From the NCBI GenBank assembly GCA_025201375.1, contig JAIWZP010000007.1, forward strand, positions 682,001 to 746,000: a DNA stretch of 64,000 nt, in the 5' to 3' direction. Source of the DNA: Gongronella butleri (taxonomy: Eukaryota > Mucoromycota > Mucoromycetes > Mucorales > Cunninghamellaceae). The notes beneath the pieces were generated by a model. That model did not search any database, had not been told where the DNA came from, and was given only the letters and a program-made list of their open reading frames with translations. This document shows, one piece after another, positions 36,156 to 48,458 of the stretch; within the stretch, counting starts at the first letter, position 1, and the number at the start of each line of letters is the position of its first letter. Made by a program: the position numbers and the translations under genes.

Positions 36156-36864
36156 GACAAAGAAAAAGAGTGCCTGACTCTTGGGGGAAAGGAGAAAAGT
36201 AGAGAAATGGGAAAGAGAAAGAAGAAAAAAGGACCAAATCACGCAACAAGAGAGCGTACTTTATTCAGGTTTTTTTTTTTTTTTTTTTTGGGAGCTGCTC
36301 CTTGCTTTCCGACAGCAGGCATCTGCCACTCTCTTTTCTCTCTTTTTGCTTTTCTCCCCCTGCGCTCCTTGCCTCCTTGAAAAGCGCATCCTTGGATGGG
36401 CAGGCGATAGTGTGGGATGCGAGTCAATTGTGTTTGCACAACAAAAGGTGCCAGACACATACACACGCATTCTCCTGTCTCAATTCAAGGAGCACGCCAT
36501 CTTGGCCCCATTTGAACGATGCCGAGGAAGCAGCCTTTTGGTATCATAGCTCCAAATCGCCAATTGAGCCACCAGGCGCCGCAATTGGGCCATCGACATC
36601 CATTAAAATGAAAAAAGAGACGACAGAAAAAAAAAAGAAGAAAGAAAGAACAACGGGCGTTGTCGACGTGGCAAACGGCAAAGGCGCGCGCTTCAAACAA
36701 TACAGAACCACAAGGACTTTTTGGAGCAGACTGCGCAAAAGCCAATCACATCGCGTCGGAGATGCGGAATTTTAATCCGGCGGAAAAAGGCATTTGCGCT
36801 TGTTTTTTTTTCTTTGCTCGCCTCGCTCTCTTTCGTTTTCTTCTTTTTTTTTTTTATTCCCAAA
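36156..36864. other. Divergent promoter region, Msb1-like gene and RNA14
   Basis: 709 bp between two divergent starts. Both sides end in pyrimidine-rich leaders on their own strand (36190-36240 on minus; 36800-36858 on plus). No gene seen inside. Confidence 0.45.
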
Positions 36865-39800
36865 ATGTCAGCCATGGACACGGATTCAACGCCACCTGTA
36901 AGCGACGACACGCAAGTCCAAGACATGGTGGTTGAAAAAGAAGCGCCCGATGCTGTTTCTGCTGAAATTGCGGCCGAAAATGCCATTGAAGAGGCGCCGA
37001 CTGCTGTGGACGAGGCCCAAGTCGCCATCCAGCAGGTGCAACAAGTGCAAGAGGTGCCTGCTGCGACGCAAGAGAGTGCGCAACCTGATGACAAAGTAGC
37101 CGACGCGGTGGGTTCTCCTGAGGTCGCTTCAGTGGCTGCTGCAGACACGCCAACGGCTACAAGCAACACAGACGCGGTTAGCACATCGACCCCGTTGTCT
37201 GCCACGCCAACACCGCCGCCGCGTAGTAAGACCGAGTCGCCGCTCGACAAAGACACCTACGACAATTCGCCCGGATCGTGGCAAATCCCCATTGCGCCTG
37301 TCAAGCCACCAGCGGCGCCATCCTCCACATCCTCCAGCAACCAGCCTTATGAGCCAACCGCCGCATTCATCGACAAGCACTCCCAGCGACGTGAGAGACT
37401 CGAGCAGCGCCTCAGTGCCAATGAAGAAGACATTGATGCTTGGGAATCTCTTCTTTCCGACGCGTCACAAACCGGCGATGTGCCCGCCATCCGCGATGTT
37501 TATGAACGCTTGCTCAAGGTCTTCCCCACCTCGGTAAGAAACACGGAAAAAGAAGAGGAAAAAAGGGTGCATTGGGAGGAGGAGGGCAAGAGTGGGGGGC
37601 TTTTTTTTTGGGCCCTTTTTGTGGTTTCTTTTTTTTCTTTTTGTTGTATGGGATCCTTGCCCAATAAAACCATCCTCCTCTCTCCTGTCTGCCTTGTTTT
37701 ATTATTGTTGGGATCATCCGGGAATGGCCATTGAGCAACCATGGAGGGTGATCCAAACGTGGGCGGACGCTTCCCCTTGTTTTTTTTTTATTTTTTATCC
37801 ATGAATGGCGCGCCATTATCCCCCCCCCCTCTCTCGCTCCTTCCAATGGCGCAAATGCTCGTCAGCCTGCGTCAAGACCAGGAAAAAAAGGAATGTAATG
37901 GGCACGCAATGGCTCATTGTTTTTTTCATCTTTAGGCGAAGCATTGGATCGGTTATTTGGAGATGGAGCTTGGCTACTCTAACTTTACAGAAGCCGAGGC
38001 CCTATTTACGCGTTGTCTAAAGTCTGTCTTGTCCGTGGATCTGTGGAAATTCTATTTGTCGTATATCCAGCGTATCAATGGCGGCAATGACTTGTCTGAG
38101 GAGGCGCGCACCGTCATTGAAAAAGCATTTGAATATGTTCTCAATCACGTCGGCATCGACAAGGACGCAGGATCCATTTGGGTCGACTATCTTTACTTTT
38201 TGCGCTCCACAGAGGTACGAAAAAAAAATCGCGCATCAACTACAGACGTATGCTGATAAAACGCGCTTTTTTTTTTTTAGACATCCGGTACATGGGAAGA
38301 GCAGCGCAAGATGGACAACATGCGCCGCACATACCAGCGCGCCATTTCGATTCCGCTGAACAATGTCGAGCAGCTGTGGAAGGATTATGATCAATGGGAA
38401 AACAATTTGAATCGCTTGACGGTAAGAAAAAAGTAGCAATTGAAACCGCGTCGTACGCGCATCATCATGCTCATCCTCTTTTTTTATTGCCTTTAGGCCA
38501 AGAAATTCCTGTCTGAGCGGTCAACGGCTTACATGACGGCTCGTACAGCCTTGCGCGAATCGCGGTCCATGACGGATGCCCTCTTGAAGAAGAGCTTGGC
38601 ACGCAAGCCTCGAGGGACAGACTCGGAAGCCAAGCAGGTAGGAGTTTAGCTCGGCGGGTGGGAGGTGCAGTGCAATGATCTCATTTTTATTTTCTATTTT
38701 CTTTTTTTTTATATTTTTAGCTGAGTTTGTGGAAAAAGTACATTGCATGGGAAAAGGGCAATCCATTGCATCTGGAGGAGTCGGCGGGCGTGGTGGAGCG
38801 CGTGTCGTTTGCGTACCAGCAGGCGCTGTTGGTGTTTCGACACTTTCCCGAGCTGTGGTACGACTATGCGATGTATTTCATGCAACAAGGCAAGCCCGAC
38901 CGGTCCATGACGATCCTGAAACAGGCCACGGATGTGCTGCCGATGAGCCTGGTGATCACGTTCGCGTACGCGGAGCTGTGCGAGGCCAATGACAAGATGG
39001 ATGATGTCAAAGTCGCGTATGACGCATTGCTTGAGCGTCTGGATCAGCAAGCGATCAAGGCACAAAAGGACGCGCAAGACCAGGTCGACCAATTGCAGCA
39101 GGAACTCACCCAGGAAATCAGCGACATGAATCTCGGCGACGACGTCGACGGCGAGCTTCGCGAAAAAGTCCGAGCGCGCGAACGTCAAGTCAAGCGCGAG
39201 CAAGAGGATATCCAGCTGCAGGGCAAGAAGCGCGTCGAGGACATTAGCCGCCAATGCACCATGATCTGGATCGCCTATATGCGCATGGAGCGACGCGTCG
39301 AGGCAAGACACAAAAGCAAATGCAAAAAAAAAAAAAAAAAAAATTGAAAATTAACTCTTTGGCGAAATTTTATAGGGCATCAAAGCGGCACGCGGTATCT
39401 TTTCACGCGCGCGCAAGTCGCCGTACCGCACGTTCCACGTCTTCATTGCATCGGCGCTCATGGAGTACCACAACAGCAAGGACGCCGTCGTCGCAGGCAA
39501 AATCTTTGGCCTTGCCGCCAAATCCTTTGGCGATGACCCTGATTTCGTGTGTCAATACCTCGACTTTCTTATTCAAATGAACGACGACAACAGTAAGCCA
39601 CCCCCATTGCCTGCACCTCTTGATGATCAAGCGCTGATGTTCCTTTTTTTCTCTTTTTTTTTTCTCTTTTTTTTTATCTCTTTTTCTTCTCTTTTCATTT
39701 ACGCTAGATACCCGTGCCCTATTTGAGCGCTCACTGGCCACCTTGGCGGCCGACAAGGCCACGCCCGTGTGGAAAAAGTTTTTGGACTATGAGAACAAAT

Positions 39801-40853
39801 ATGGTGATTTGACCAGCGTCAAGAACGTTGAGAAGCGCATGCTGGCTGCCATTCCAAGCAGTAAGTTGGGGCACGATTTGCACTCGGCTGCCTCATCATT
39901 CCATAGCAATGGCAATGGCAATGGTACTCAATGCGTCTTTTTTTTTTTTTTTAACCATAGTGAACTCGACCGACTCCTTTATGGCACGCTACAGCTACTT
40001 GGACCTGAATCCCAAGGTGGAGCTAGATGCCCCTGGGCGACAAGGTAACGAAACAACAAAAAGGGCACGACTTTCAGTGATCTCATTCCCATTTTTCCCA
40101 TTTTTCCCATTTTTGTAGTCAAACGCACATCTGACCGGCAACAAAAGAAGCAAAAGCAGCCTCAGGACGAAGAGATGGAAGAGCCACCGAAATCGAGTAT
40201 CCACGATGGCGGCAAAAGGGGCAAGGGTAAGCCCCAAGGCGATTTGGGTGACTCGCACGCGCCATCCAAGAAGCCGCAGCCGCAGCAACAGGCACCGCCG
40301 CAGCCGCAACAGCCTCCGCAGGCATCCAATGGGCTGCCCAGCATGGTTGGCTACATCCTGAGCAGACTGCCCGCGGCTCCCATCTACCATGGCCCCATTA
40401 TCAGCCCCGGCGAGCTGCTCGACGTGCTTTGTAACTTGCCTCTCGCGCAAAATGCGCCTCCTCCACCTGTTGCGCATCGCAAGGGCGGCCAAGGCGGCCC
40501 AGCGCCAAGCAGGGATCCGCGTATGCGTGGTCGCGGCGACGGCAAACGGGCAAGTCATGACAAAGAGACCCAATGGGCGGGCATTTCGCTTATTTTACTT
40601 CTTTTTTCTTTTTCCAGGGCGGGCGCGGTGGTGGCCGAGGAGCTAAGCGCAAGGGCGGACATCGAGATGACGCAGACGATGACTACGGCGGTCATCACAA
40701 GGGTAAAGCAGCAAGCAAATTGGCGCAATTTTTGGGTCGATGCTCATTTTTTTTTTCTTTTTTTTAGGCATGGGCCCCAACCGGCCTCCAGAATACGACG
40801 TCTTTAGGGCGCGCCAAGCCAAGCGCCATCGCGACGATCCCTCGTTCACATAG
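36865..40853 (+). CDS. RNA14: mRNA 3'-end processing protein Rna14 / CstF-77
   Basis: Eleven exons: 36865-37533, 37936-38214, 38281-38421, 38497-38637, 38721-39302, 39376-39592, 39708-39860, 39961-40044, 40119-40549, 40618-40702, 40768-40853; 955 residues. Rna14 dimerises through HAT repeats and bridges Rna15 to the cleavage and polyadenylation machinery. Seen: an Ala/Thr/Glu-rich N-terminal extension of about 170 residues; HAT-like repeats ([60 protein letters not shown]); the Gly/Ile block [12 protein letters not shown]; a Pro/Gln-rich hinge; an RGG stretch; and the C-terminal [14 protein letters not shown] motif that binds Rna15/CstF-64. Two introns (39303-39375 and 40550-40617) use GC donors; the reading frame and family alignment demand them. 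An AATAAA follows at about 40889. Confidence 0.95.
39303..39375 (+). other. GC-AG intron in RNA14 (intron 5)
   Basis: The exon ends GAG and the intron starts GCAAGA; it ends TTATAG. No in-frame GT donor exists nearby. Joining gives RRVE-GIKAARG, matching the conserved Rna14 block. Confidence 0.8.
40550..40617 (+). other. GC-AG intron in RNA14 (intron 9)
   Basis: Donor GCAAGT (the strong GC-donor consensus) and acceptor TTTCCAG. The alternative GT two bases further along the same site would shift the frame and reach a stop codon within about ten codons; the GC donor gives a clean Gly/Arg-rich continuation. Confidence 0.75.
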
Positions 40854-43272
40854 ATCTCTCTTTATTTTGTCTCATGCACTCCATTCAACAATAAATCAAT
40901 GCCACATTTTCATTACGATACTTGCATCTCGGGCCCATGGGCGTGCCCGCCCCGTGACGCATCACATTGCCACGACAGCTGCATCATGCAATAGCCAGCA
41001 TGAGCTCGCGTCAATGCGCATCTCCCTCGGAGATGCGCCGCTACATTGGCGCAAATGACATAAAAATGGATGAAAACAGCACACCATCCTGAGCCGTGCG
41101 ATGTGAAATTTGACACGGGTTATCCTATCTGATCAGGTCCGTTTTAAGCAGGGGAGTTATCCTTGATACCCACTCACGACTTTTTTTTTTACAAGCGACA
41201 CCCGTCTATTTTACTTTATATTCGTTCAATTTCCGCTCTTCTGGTCCCGAGCCAGGATAAATGGTGACAGTGCTATTCTGGCACCACCACGCGACCCTGA
41301 GCTCCATGGATTAGAAAGCCAAAGGCAAGAATGTTAAGAGTGGCAGCGCCAAAAGCCAGATTTTACTTGAATTGCCCGAGAAATAACAAGGAACCTGCAT
41401 TTGTGCTGAGTATACAAATGATAACAGAGCCTCGTAGCTTTCAAATGGTATCGGGTTTGTACTGAAGCTCCGTGATTCGGCGCGAGTAAAATGCACAATG
41501 GCGAAAAATCATCCACTTTGGCTTTTTGAGGGTCGGTGTCAAATATTATTGGCTGATTTACCGCGCCGCAGCATGAAGGTCGCGTCAGGCTTTCTTTTGA
41601 CCCCACTCTTGCGGCACTGTGATATTTAGATGGCGAGCAACAGCCAGAACAAAAAATGACCAAAATCCATGGATGACCCCCTGGCCAATTTTCGAAAATC
41701 AAAAAAGGTCGATGGATCGCCGCGAAACATGGAGGGTAGCAGGAACGCACGGTCGGTGTCAAAAAGTGTGCTGGCAAGGCCAAGGGGGTGTAAAGCGGGT
41801 TGGCGAGAAAATCGACAAAAGAGCACCGAAAACACTGTATTTTGACTCTTATACCGTAAATCGATTACGTTCTTTGAGCGGCCTGAACCAAATATATCTC
41901 GCGCCCTTCGATCGTGCGCACACGTGGATGAACGTGATCAACAGAAAAACGCGCTTTGAGTGTGAATGGCGACGCGTCGAAACCGCCATTTTTGAAGGTG
42001 ATTTTGGACGCGCTGATTCTCCGGCTTGTGCTTAATCACAGCGCTGCGCAATGCACACACAGAACGCGCCGAATGAGCCTCTTCAAGGAAATGTTGACCG
42101 CTTGACTCTGGCGTGTGTTGTCGTTGAAAGAGGAGCATTTGAAATGAAGGCCTCCGGCGACTTAAAATCCCATTTTCTTGAAATCTACAAGGTAGAATCG
42201 CCTGAAACGTGTCTCATTGCCAAGTGCCCCCTGGCGCCCACCTTTCCTGCAAGTTTGACGACGATCTGCGGAATTGAGTATTTTTTTCCAAAAATCGGCG
42301 TGGCAGCGCAAAAAGACTCAAACAGTCCTATCTCCCCGAGCTCGCGCCGCAGCGCCTCGTAGCAAGACTCAAATGAAAGCCTGCTTCCTTTTTGTTCTTT
42401 TGTGACAAAGTAGCGCATCAAATATCGTGTCGTTCAACGATCGTGTGGCGCTTCCGCGTAAAAATCGAAAATCTGCTTGTTTTGACCTCGATTTCCCTTT
42501 TTTTTTTCTTCCGTCTCCTTTTTGCTCGTCTTACATTTCGTTGCCTGCTGCATCATTGTCTATTATCAGCTTTGGCGATGTTGCCCAGGTTTGTCCGCAA
42601 GCACTTGCAAAAACACGATTTTCCTCCAAATTTACGACTTTTGAGCCCTTTGTACCTTGGATTTGCATGCACAAGACGGTCGCTTTAGATGCAACCAGGG
42701 GCTCAGAAACGCGTGGTGGTGTCAGGATGGTAAATTTTGCGTGATTTTCACCATTGCAAGTCTTATTTTGGGTGAAAATTCTATTTTAATGTGTGAGTGC
42801 AGATGACAATTCCCTAAAATGTTGGGCAATGACGAGCCAAATGAGGTGCTTGCAGGCAAATGGGGCACATGAGACGAGGCACCGCAGCAAACTTTTAATA
42901 CGTGGTCAGCGCAGATTGGGACTTTTTTTTATCGAATTTAGTGGGGTGGATGAAGACGGTGCAATGCACGCGTCGTTGTTTTTTTTTTTTTCTTTTATTG
43001 TTTGAAAGCATAGAGAGCACATAAAAGGTGGCATAGGGGGGACTTGTCAAAGGCGTAAAAGAAAAAAAAGGGAAAATGAGCTAAAAAAAAAAAAAAAGCA
43101 TCATTTTGGGGGTCCAAAGGGAATGGCTTCAGAAAGGAATGGGTAGTGGAGTGTGTGTGAGTGTGTGTATCGCGGGAGGGGACGGGGAAATATGTACAAG
43201 GACTGATCAATGAGAGGAAAGGGGTGGTGTGAAGATGGATTTGAGGGGAGCGTGATCAAGCTTGCACAGCGA
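40854..43272. other. 2.4-kb intergenic stretch
   Basis: Between RNA14 and the polyubiquitin 3' end. Open frames of 60-140 codons occur on both strands (for example 41619-42035) but have no recognisable domain, leader or splice pattern. Possibly old repeat DNA; I could not pair it with another copy in the window. Confidence 0.4.
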
Positions 43273-45332
<2,060 letters not shown>

Positions 45333-46043
45333 TCAGCGGTGGTGACGCCTTCCGGAAGGAGCCTTGTGTTGTTGCACGAAACGATTTTGGTAATGATTGT
45401 GCTTTGGATTGTTGGGTTTATTGCCATTGGGCGTCAGGGGGCGCTGATCGGTTGTTTGTTGTTGCTCGTGATGGATTTCGTCCAGGGCACGCGCATGGAG
45501 GGGTGCGCGGGGACGCGTCGCGATGGACGCGGTCGCCTTTGCGTTGTCTGCGGCGTGTGACGCATTGAAATGGCGGCTGTGCAGCGATTTGTATTGAGCC
45601 CGCAGATCGGCCACGTTTTCCTTGTCACGCTCCTGGTCGTCATCGTGATGATCAGCATGATCAGGCTGCGCGGGGTTCAATTGCGACCGAGCAAGGGGCA
45701 AAGGGCTGATCATGCCTGCGGCAGGTGACTTGAAGGGGCGCAATTGGCCCTGCGCCGCCATTTTGACGACGTCCGCATAACGTACGGCCTTGCCCAATGG
45801 CTCCTTGTCGTCGTCGACCATCGTCCATTGTTGGTCGGCGGCAGAAAGCATCAAGACCCGCGCACCTACCACATCGTCGCCTTGAACCACATCGTCGCGC
45901 TCTTGCTGCGGCTCAAGCCAATACCATTCGCCATTTTGAAAGGAATGTAAGGAGGGGAATTGATCCATGTCGTAATACAAAGAGAGCTGATCATACCATT
46001 GCTGGCTCTTGGTCTCATACGTGGATGTGTTTTCACTAGTCAT
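45333..46043 (-). CDS. Orphan protein, acidic/polar, unknown function
   Basis: 236 residues, single exon, from ATG at 46043 (MTSENTSTYETKSQQWYDQ) to TGA at 45333. The frame is open upstream, but that part is leader-like homopolymer sequence. The N-terminal half looks folded: SQQWYDQLSLYYDMDQFPSL, then NGEWYWLEP, then VGARVLMLSAADQQWTMVDD, as in small beta-rich domains. The second half is disordered (Asp/His, Arg, Gln and Asn runs). No signal peptide or membrane segment. It is divergent from SDS22 with 361 bp between the starts, so the two may share a promoter. I do not recognise a family. Confidence 0.6.
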   Translation of the reverse strand: MTSENTSTYETKSQQWYDQLSLYYDMDQFPSLHSFQNGEWYWLEPQQERDDVVQGDDVVGARVLMLSAADQQWTMVDDDKEPLGKAVRYADVVKMAAQGQLRPFKSPAAGMISPLPLARSQLNPAQPDHADHHDDDQERDKENVADLRAQYKSLHSRHFNASHAADNAKATASIATRPRAPLHARALDEIHHEQQQTTDQRPLTPNGNKPNNPKHNHYQNRFVQQHKAPSGRRHHR

Positions 46044-46404
46044 TTGAAGGGAGGTTGTAGGATGAAGAAGAAGAAAAAAAAAAAGAGCGTAAAAAAAGGG
46101 CATTTCCAGGGAAAAATGCAATTTTATAAGCTTCATTTCAAGAGCAACGTGATCAATTGACTCGTCGCCTATCAGTTTAGTCGGTCTTTTGCGTATGATA
46201 TGATTCGGTTTGCTCACGTTTCCCCTTTGTTCCGCCGTCATGCTTCCTTACAGGGTCCAAACACGGCACCAAAACGGCACCGCGTGACTTTTTCTAAATT
46301 CATGCGCCTTTCCAAACATAGAAACTCCGATTTTGTCCATGACCGTCGGGCTTGGGCCCCGGACACGCTTTTTTTCGCTCTTTTTCACCGTTTTGTCTCA
46401 TCCC
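46044..46404. promoter_or_regulatory. Shared divergent promoter, orphan gene and SDS22
   Basis: 361 bp between divergent start codons. A T/C-rich leader precedes the SDS22 ATG (46365-46400). No specific factor sites are claimed. Confidence 0.4.
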
Positions 46405-47955
46405 ATGACGCCAGTGCAAGTGACTCCCGAGCAAGAAGACGTGCCAGCGGTTTCTCCAGTAGTGGAAAGTGAAGAAGAAGTCTCTGATGTGGAGCAAGAG
46501 GTGCAAGAAGCCGAAGCAACCGGTATGTTTTGCCTTTTTTTTAAGAAACGAGGTGCCCACGATGGACCCAAAATAGAAGACTCACTTACAAACCTTCTTT
46601 TTTTTATATGAATCGTATAGACTACCTCCAAGACTACGACCCGGAGACAGAGGTACACAAAGAGGTGTCTTTGTGTGCAAAAAAATGCGGACAATGGAGC
46701 TTTTTGCGAGAGAAAAGAATAAAAAGGGTGTGAATGCGCGTAGGAACGATCGGGGCTCTGACGTTTTTTTTTTTTTTTACGTGAAACAGGAGATTGACTT
46801 GATTCATATGCGTATCAGCGATGTGCCTGCGCTGCAATTAGCGCGATTCCCACATTTAAAAGTGAGTCAATGGGGGGAAAAGAGACGAGATGGCCATGCC
46901 TGACGCGTCTTTTTGTTTTCTCGCGCAGCGTATTTGCCTGCGGCAGAACCAAATCATCGACATTGAAGGCTTTGACGCGCTTGCCGAGCTTGAAGAATTG
47001 GATTTGTACGATAACAAGATCTCGCATATCAAGGGGCTGGACAACCTGCCCGAATTAGATACGCTGGACCTGTCTTTCAACAAGATCAAGCACATCAAGC
47101 ACCTTGAGCACCTGCCAAAGGTCACCAATTTGTACTTTGTCAGCAACAAAATCTCGCGTATTGAAAATCTCGACACTTTTGTCAATGTGACCAATCTTGA
47201 GCTCGGTGCTAACCGCATCCGTGTAAGAATGGGACGAAAGAAAAAGAAAGAAAGAGGGAGGCGACGCGCTTTTGCTTTGCCTCTTGGCGTTTTTTCGCGC
47301 GTTTGCGTAGCTCACACCGCGTTTTTTTTGGGGGGTCTTAGGCGATCGAGAACCTGGACGCCTTGGTGAATCTGGAAGAGCTGTGGCTGGGCAAGAACAA
47401 GATCACCGAGCTAAAGGTAATATTGGAGGTGTTGCACACCGTGTGACGCGTCGGGTTCATTTTTTTCTCCTCTTTTTTTGTTCAGAATCTGGGCCATTTG
47501 AAGAAGCTGCGCCTCCTAAGCATCCAGAGCAACCGGCTGATCAAGATCCAAGGGTTGGAGGAGCTCGAGGCGCTCGAGGAATTGTATCTGAGTCACAATG
47601 CCATTGAAAAGATCGAGGGTGTTGACAAGAATGTAAGAAAAAGACGCTTATGGAAGCACCAAAAAGACTGATTGACTCTTTTTTTTAGCTGCACTTGACG
47701 ACACTGGACGTGGCAAACAATCGCATTAGCAAGATTGAGAATGTGTCTCACTTGGCAGAGCTGCAAGAATTCTGGGCAAACAACAACAAGCTTGGAAACG
47801 AGTGTTTTGACCAATTGACGGAGCAATTGGGCCACATCAAGCCGCTCGAGACGGTGTACCTGGAAGGCAATCCGATGCAACAGGAAAACAGGGCCACGTA
47901 CAGAAACAAGGTGCGACTCGCACTGCCTGGAATCAAACAAATCGATGCCAATTGA
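46405..47955 (+). CDS. SDS22: Protein phosphatase 1 regulatory subunit Sds22
   Basis: Seven exons: 46405-46522, 46621-46652, 46790-46861, 46929-47222, 47342-47416, 47486-47632, 47689-47955; 334 residues, near the family's usual length. After an acidic N-terminus, the protein is an array of about eleven 22-residue leucine-rich repeats of the SDS22 type (LEELDLYDNKISHIKGLDNL; LDTLDLSFNKIKHIKHLEHL; LEELWLGKNKITEL) and ends in an LRR cap (LETVYLEGNPMQQENR...YRNKVRLALPGIKQIDA). Sds22 binds the PP1 catalytic subunit, assists its maturation, and is needed for mitotic exit and polarity. The LRR pattern makes the call secure. Confidence 0.95.
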
Positions 47956-48458
47956 AAATGAGAAAAAGGAAAAAAAATTGACAAAATAGCAGATGCATCA
48001 TTATATAAAAAAAAGGAGGTGGCTTGCCATTGCGGACGCAACAGGCGCGCGTGTGATTTTTGCAAGAATCAAACGGGCAGGATGAAGGGAGAGAAAGCAA
48101 GAATTGAGTATTCGACGGTGGGCCAATAGGATGGCTCCTTTTTCTAGGGCCGTTCAGTGCTCGCTTTTTTGTGTGATTTATTTCATCTTTTTTTTTTTCC
48201 TGTTGTTTGGCTTTTTTTTTTTTTTTCTCTTCCCTTGTTTCTTTCCTGCTCTTTTTTTACCCTTTTGCACCTGTTTATCTTTTGTGTTTCTTTCTTTCGC
48301 CCGCGTCTTTTCCCCTTTGTCGTCAAGTTACAAGCACTTTTCACACGTCCCTCCTCGTCGCCGTTTGTTCCTTGACCTTTCATTTTTGTTTATCACCACT
48401 TTTTTTGTTGATTGTTCCAGTTGTCAACCCTTTCTTCCTCCATTTGTACTTTGTTCTT
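47956..48458. other. Intergenic, SDS22 to SDS3
   Basis: About 500 bp. The right half (48180-48450) is a strong T/C-rich leader that stays open in frame with SDS3; it encodes only Phe/Leu/Ser-rich sequence and is judged untranslated. Confidence 0.45.

Noticed and set aside
45333..46241. Longer version of the orphan leftward ORF, starting upstream of 46043
   Set aside because: The extra codons include a homopolymer-derived hydrophobic run in what looks like the leader; the ATG at 46043 follows the usual pyrimidine-rich context.
48207..48458. Upstream extension of the SDS3 frame
   Set aside because: The frame is open only because the leader is T/C-rich (Phe/Leu/Ser codons); a membrane-like N-terminus makes no sense for a nuclear Sds3.
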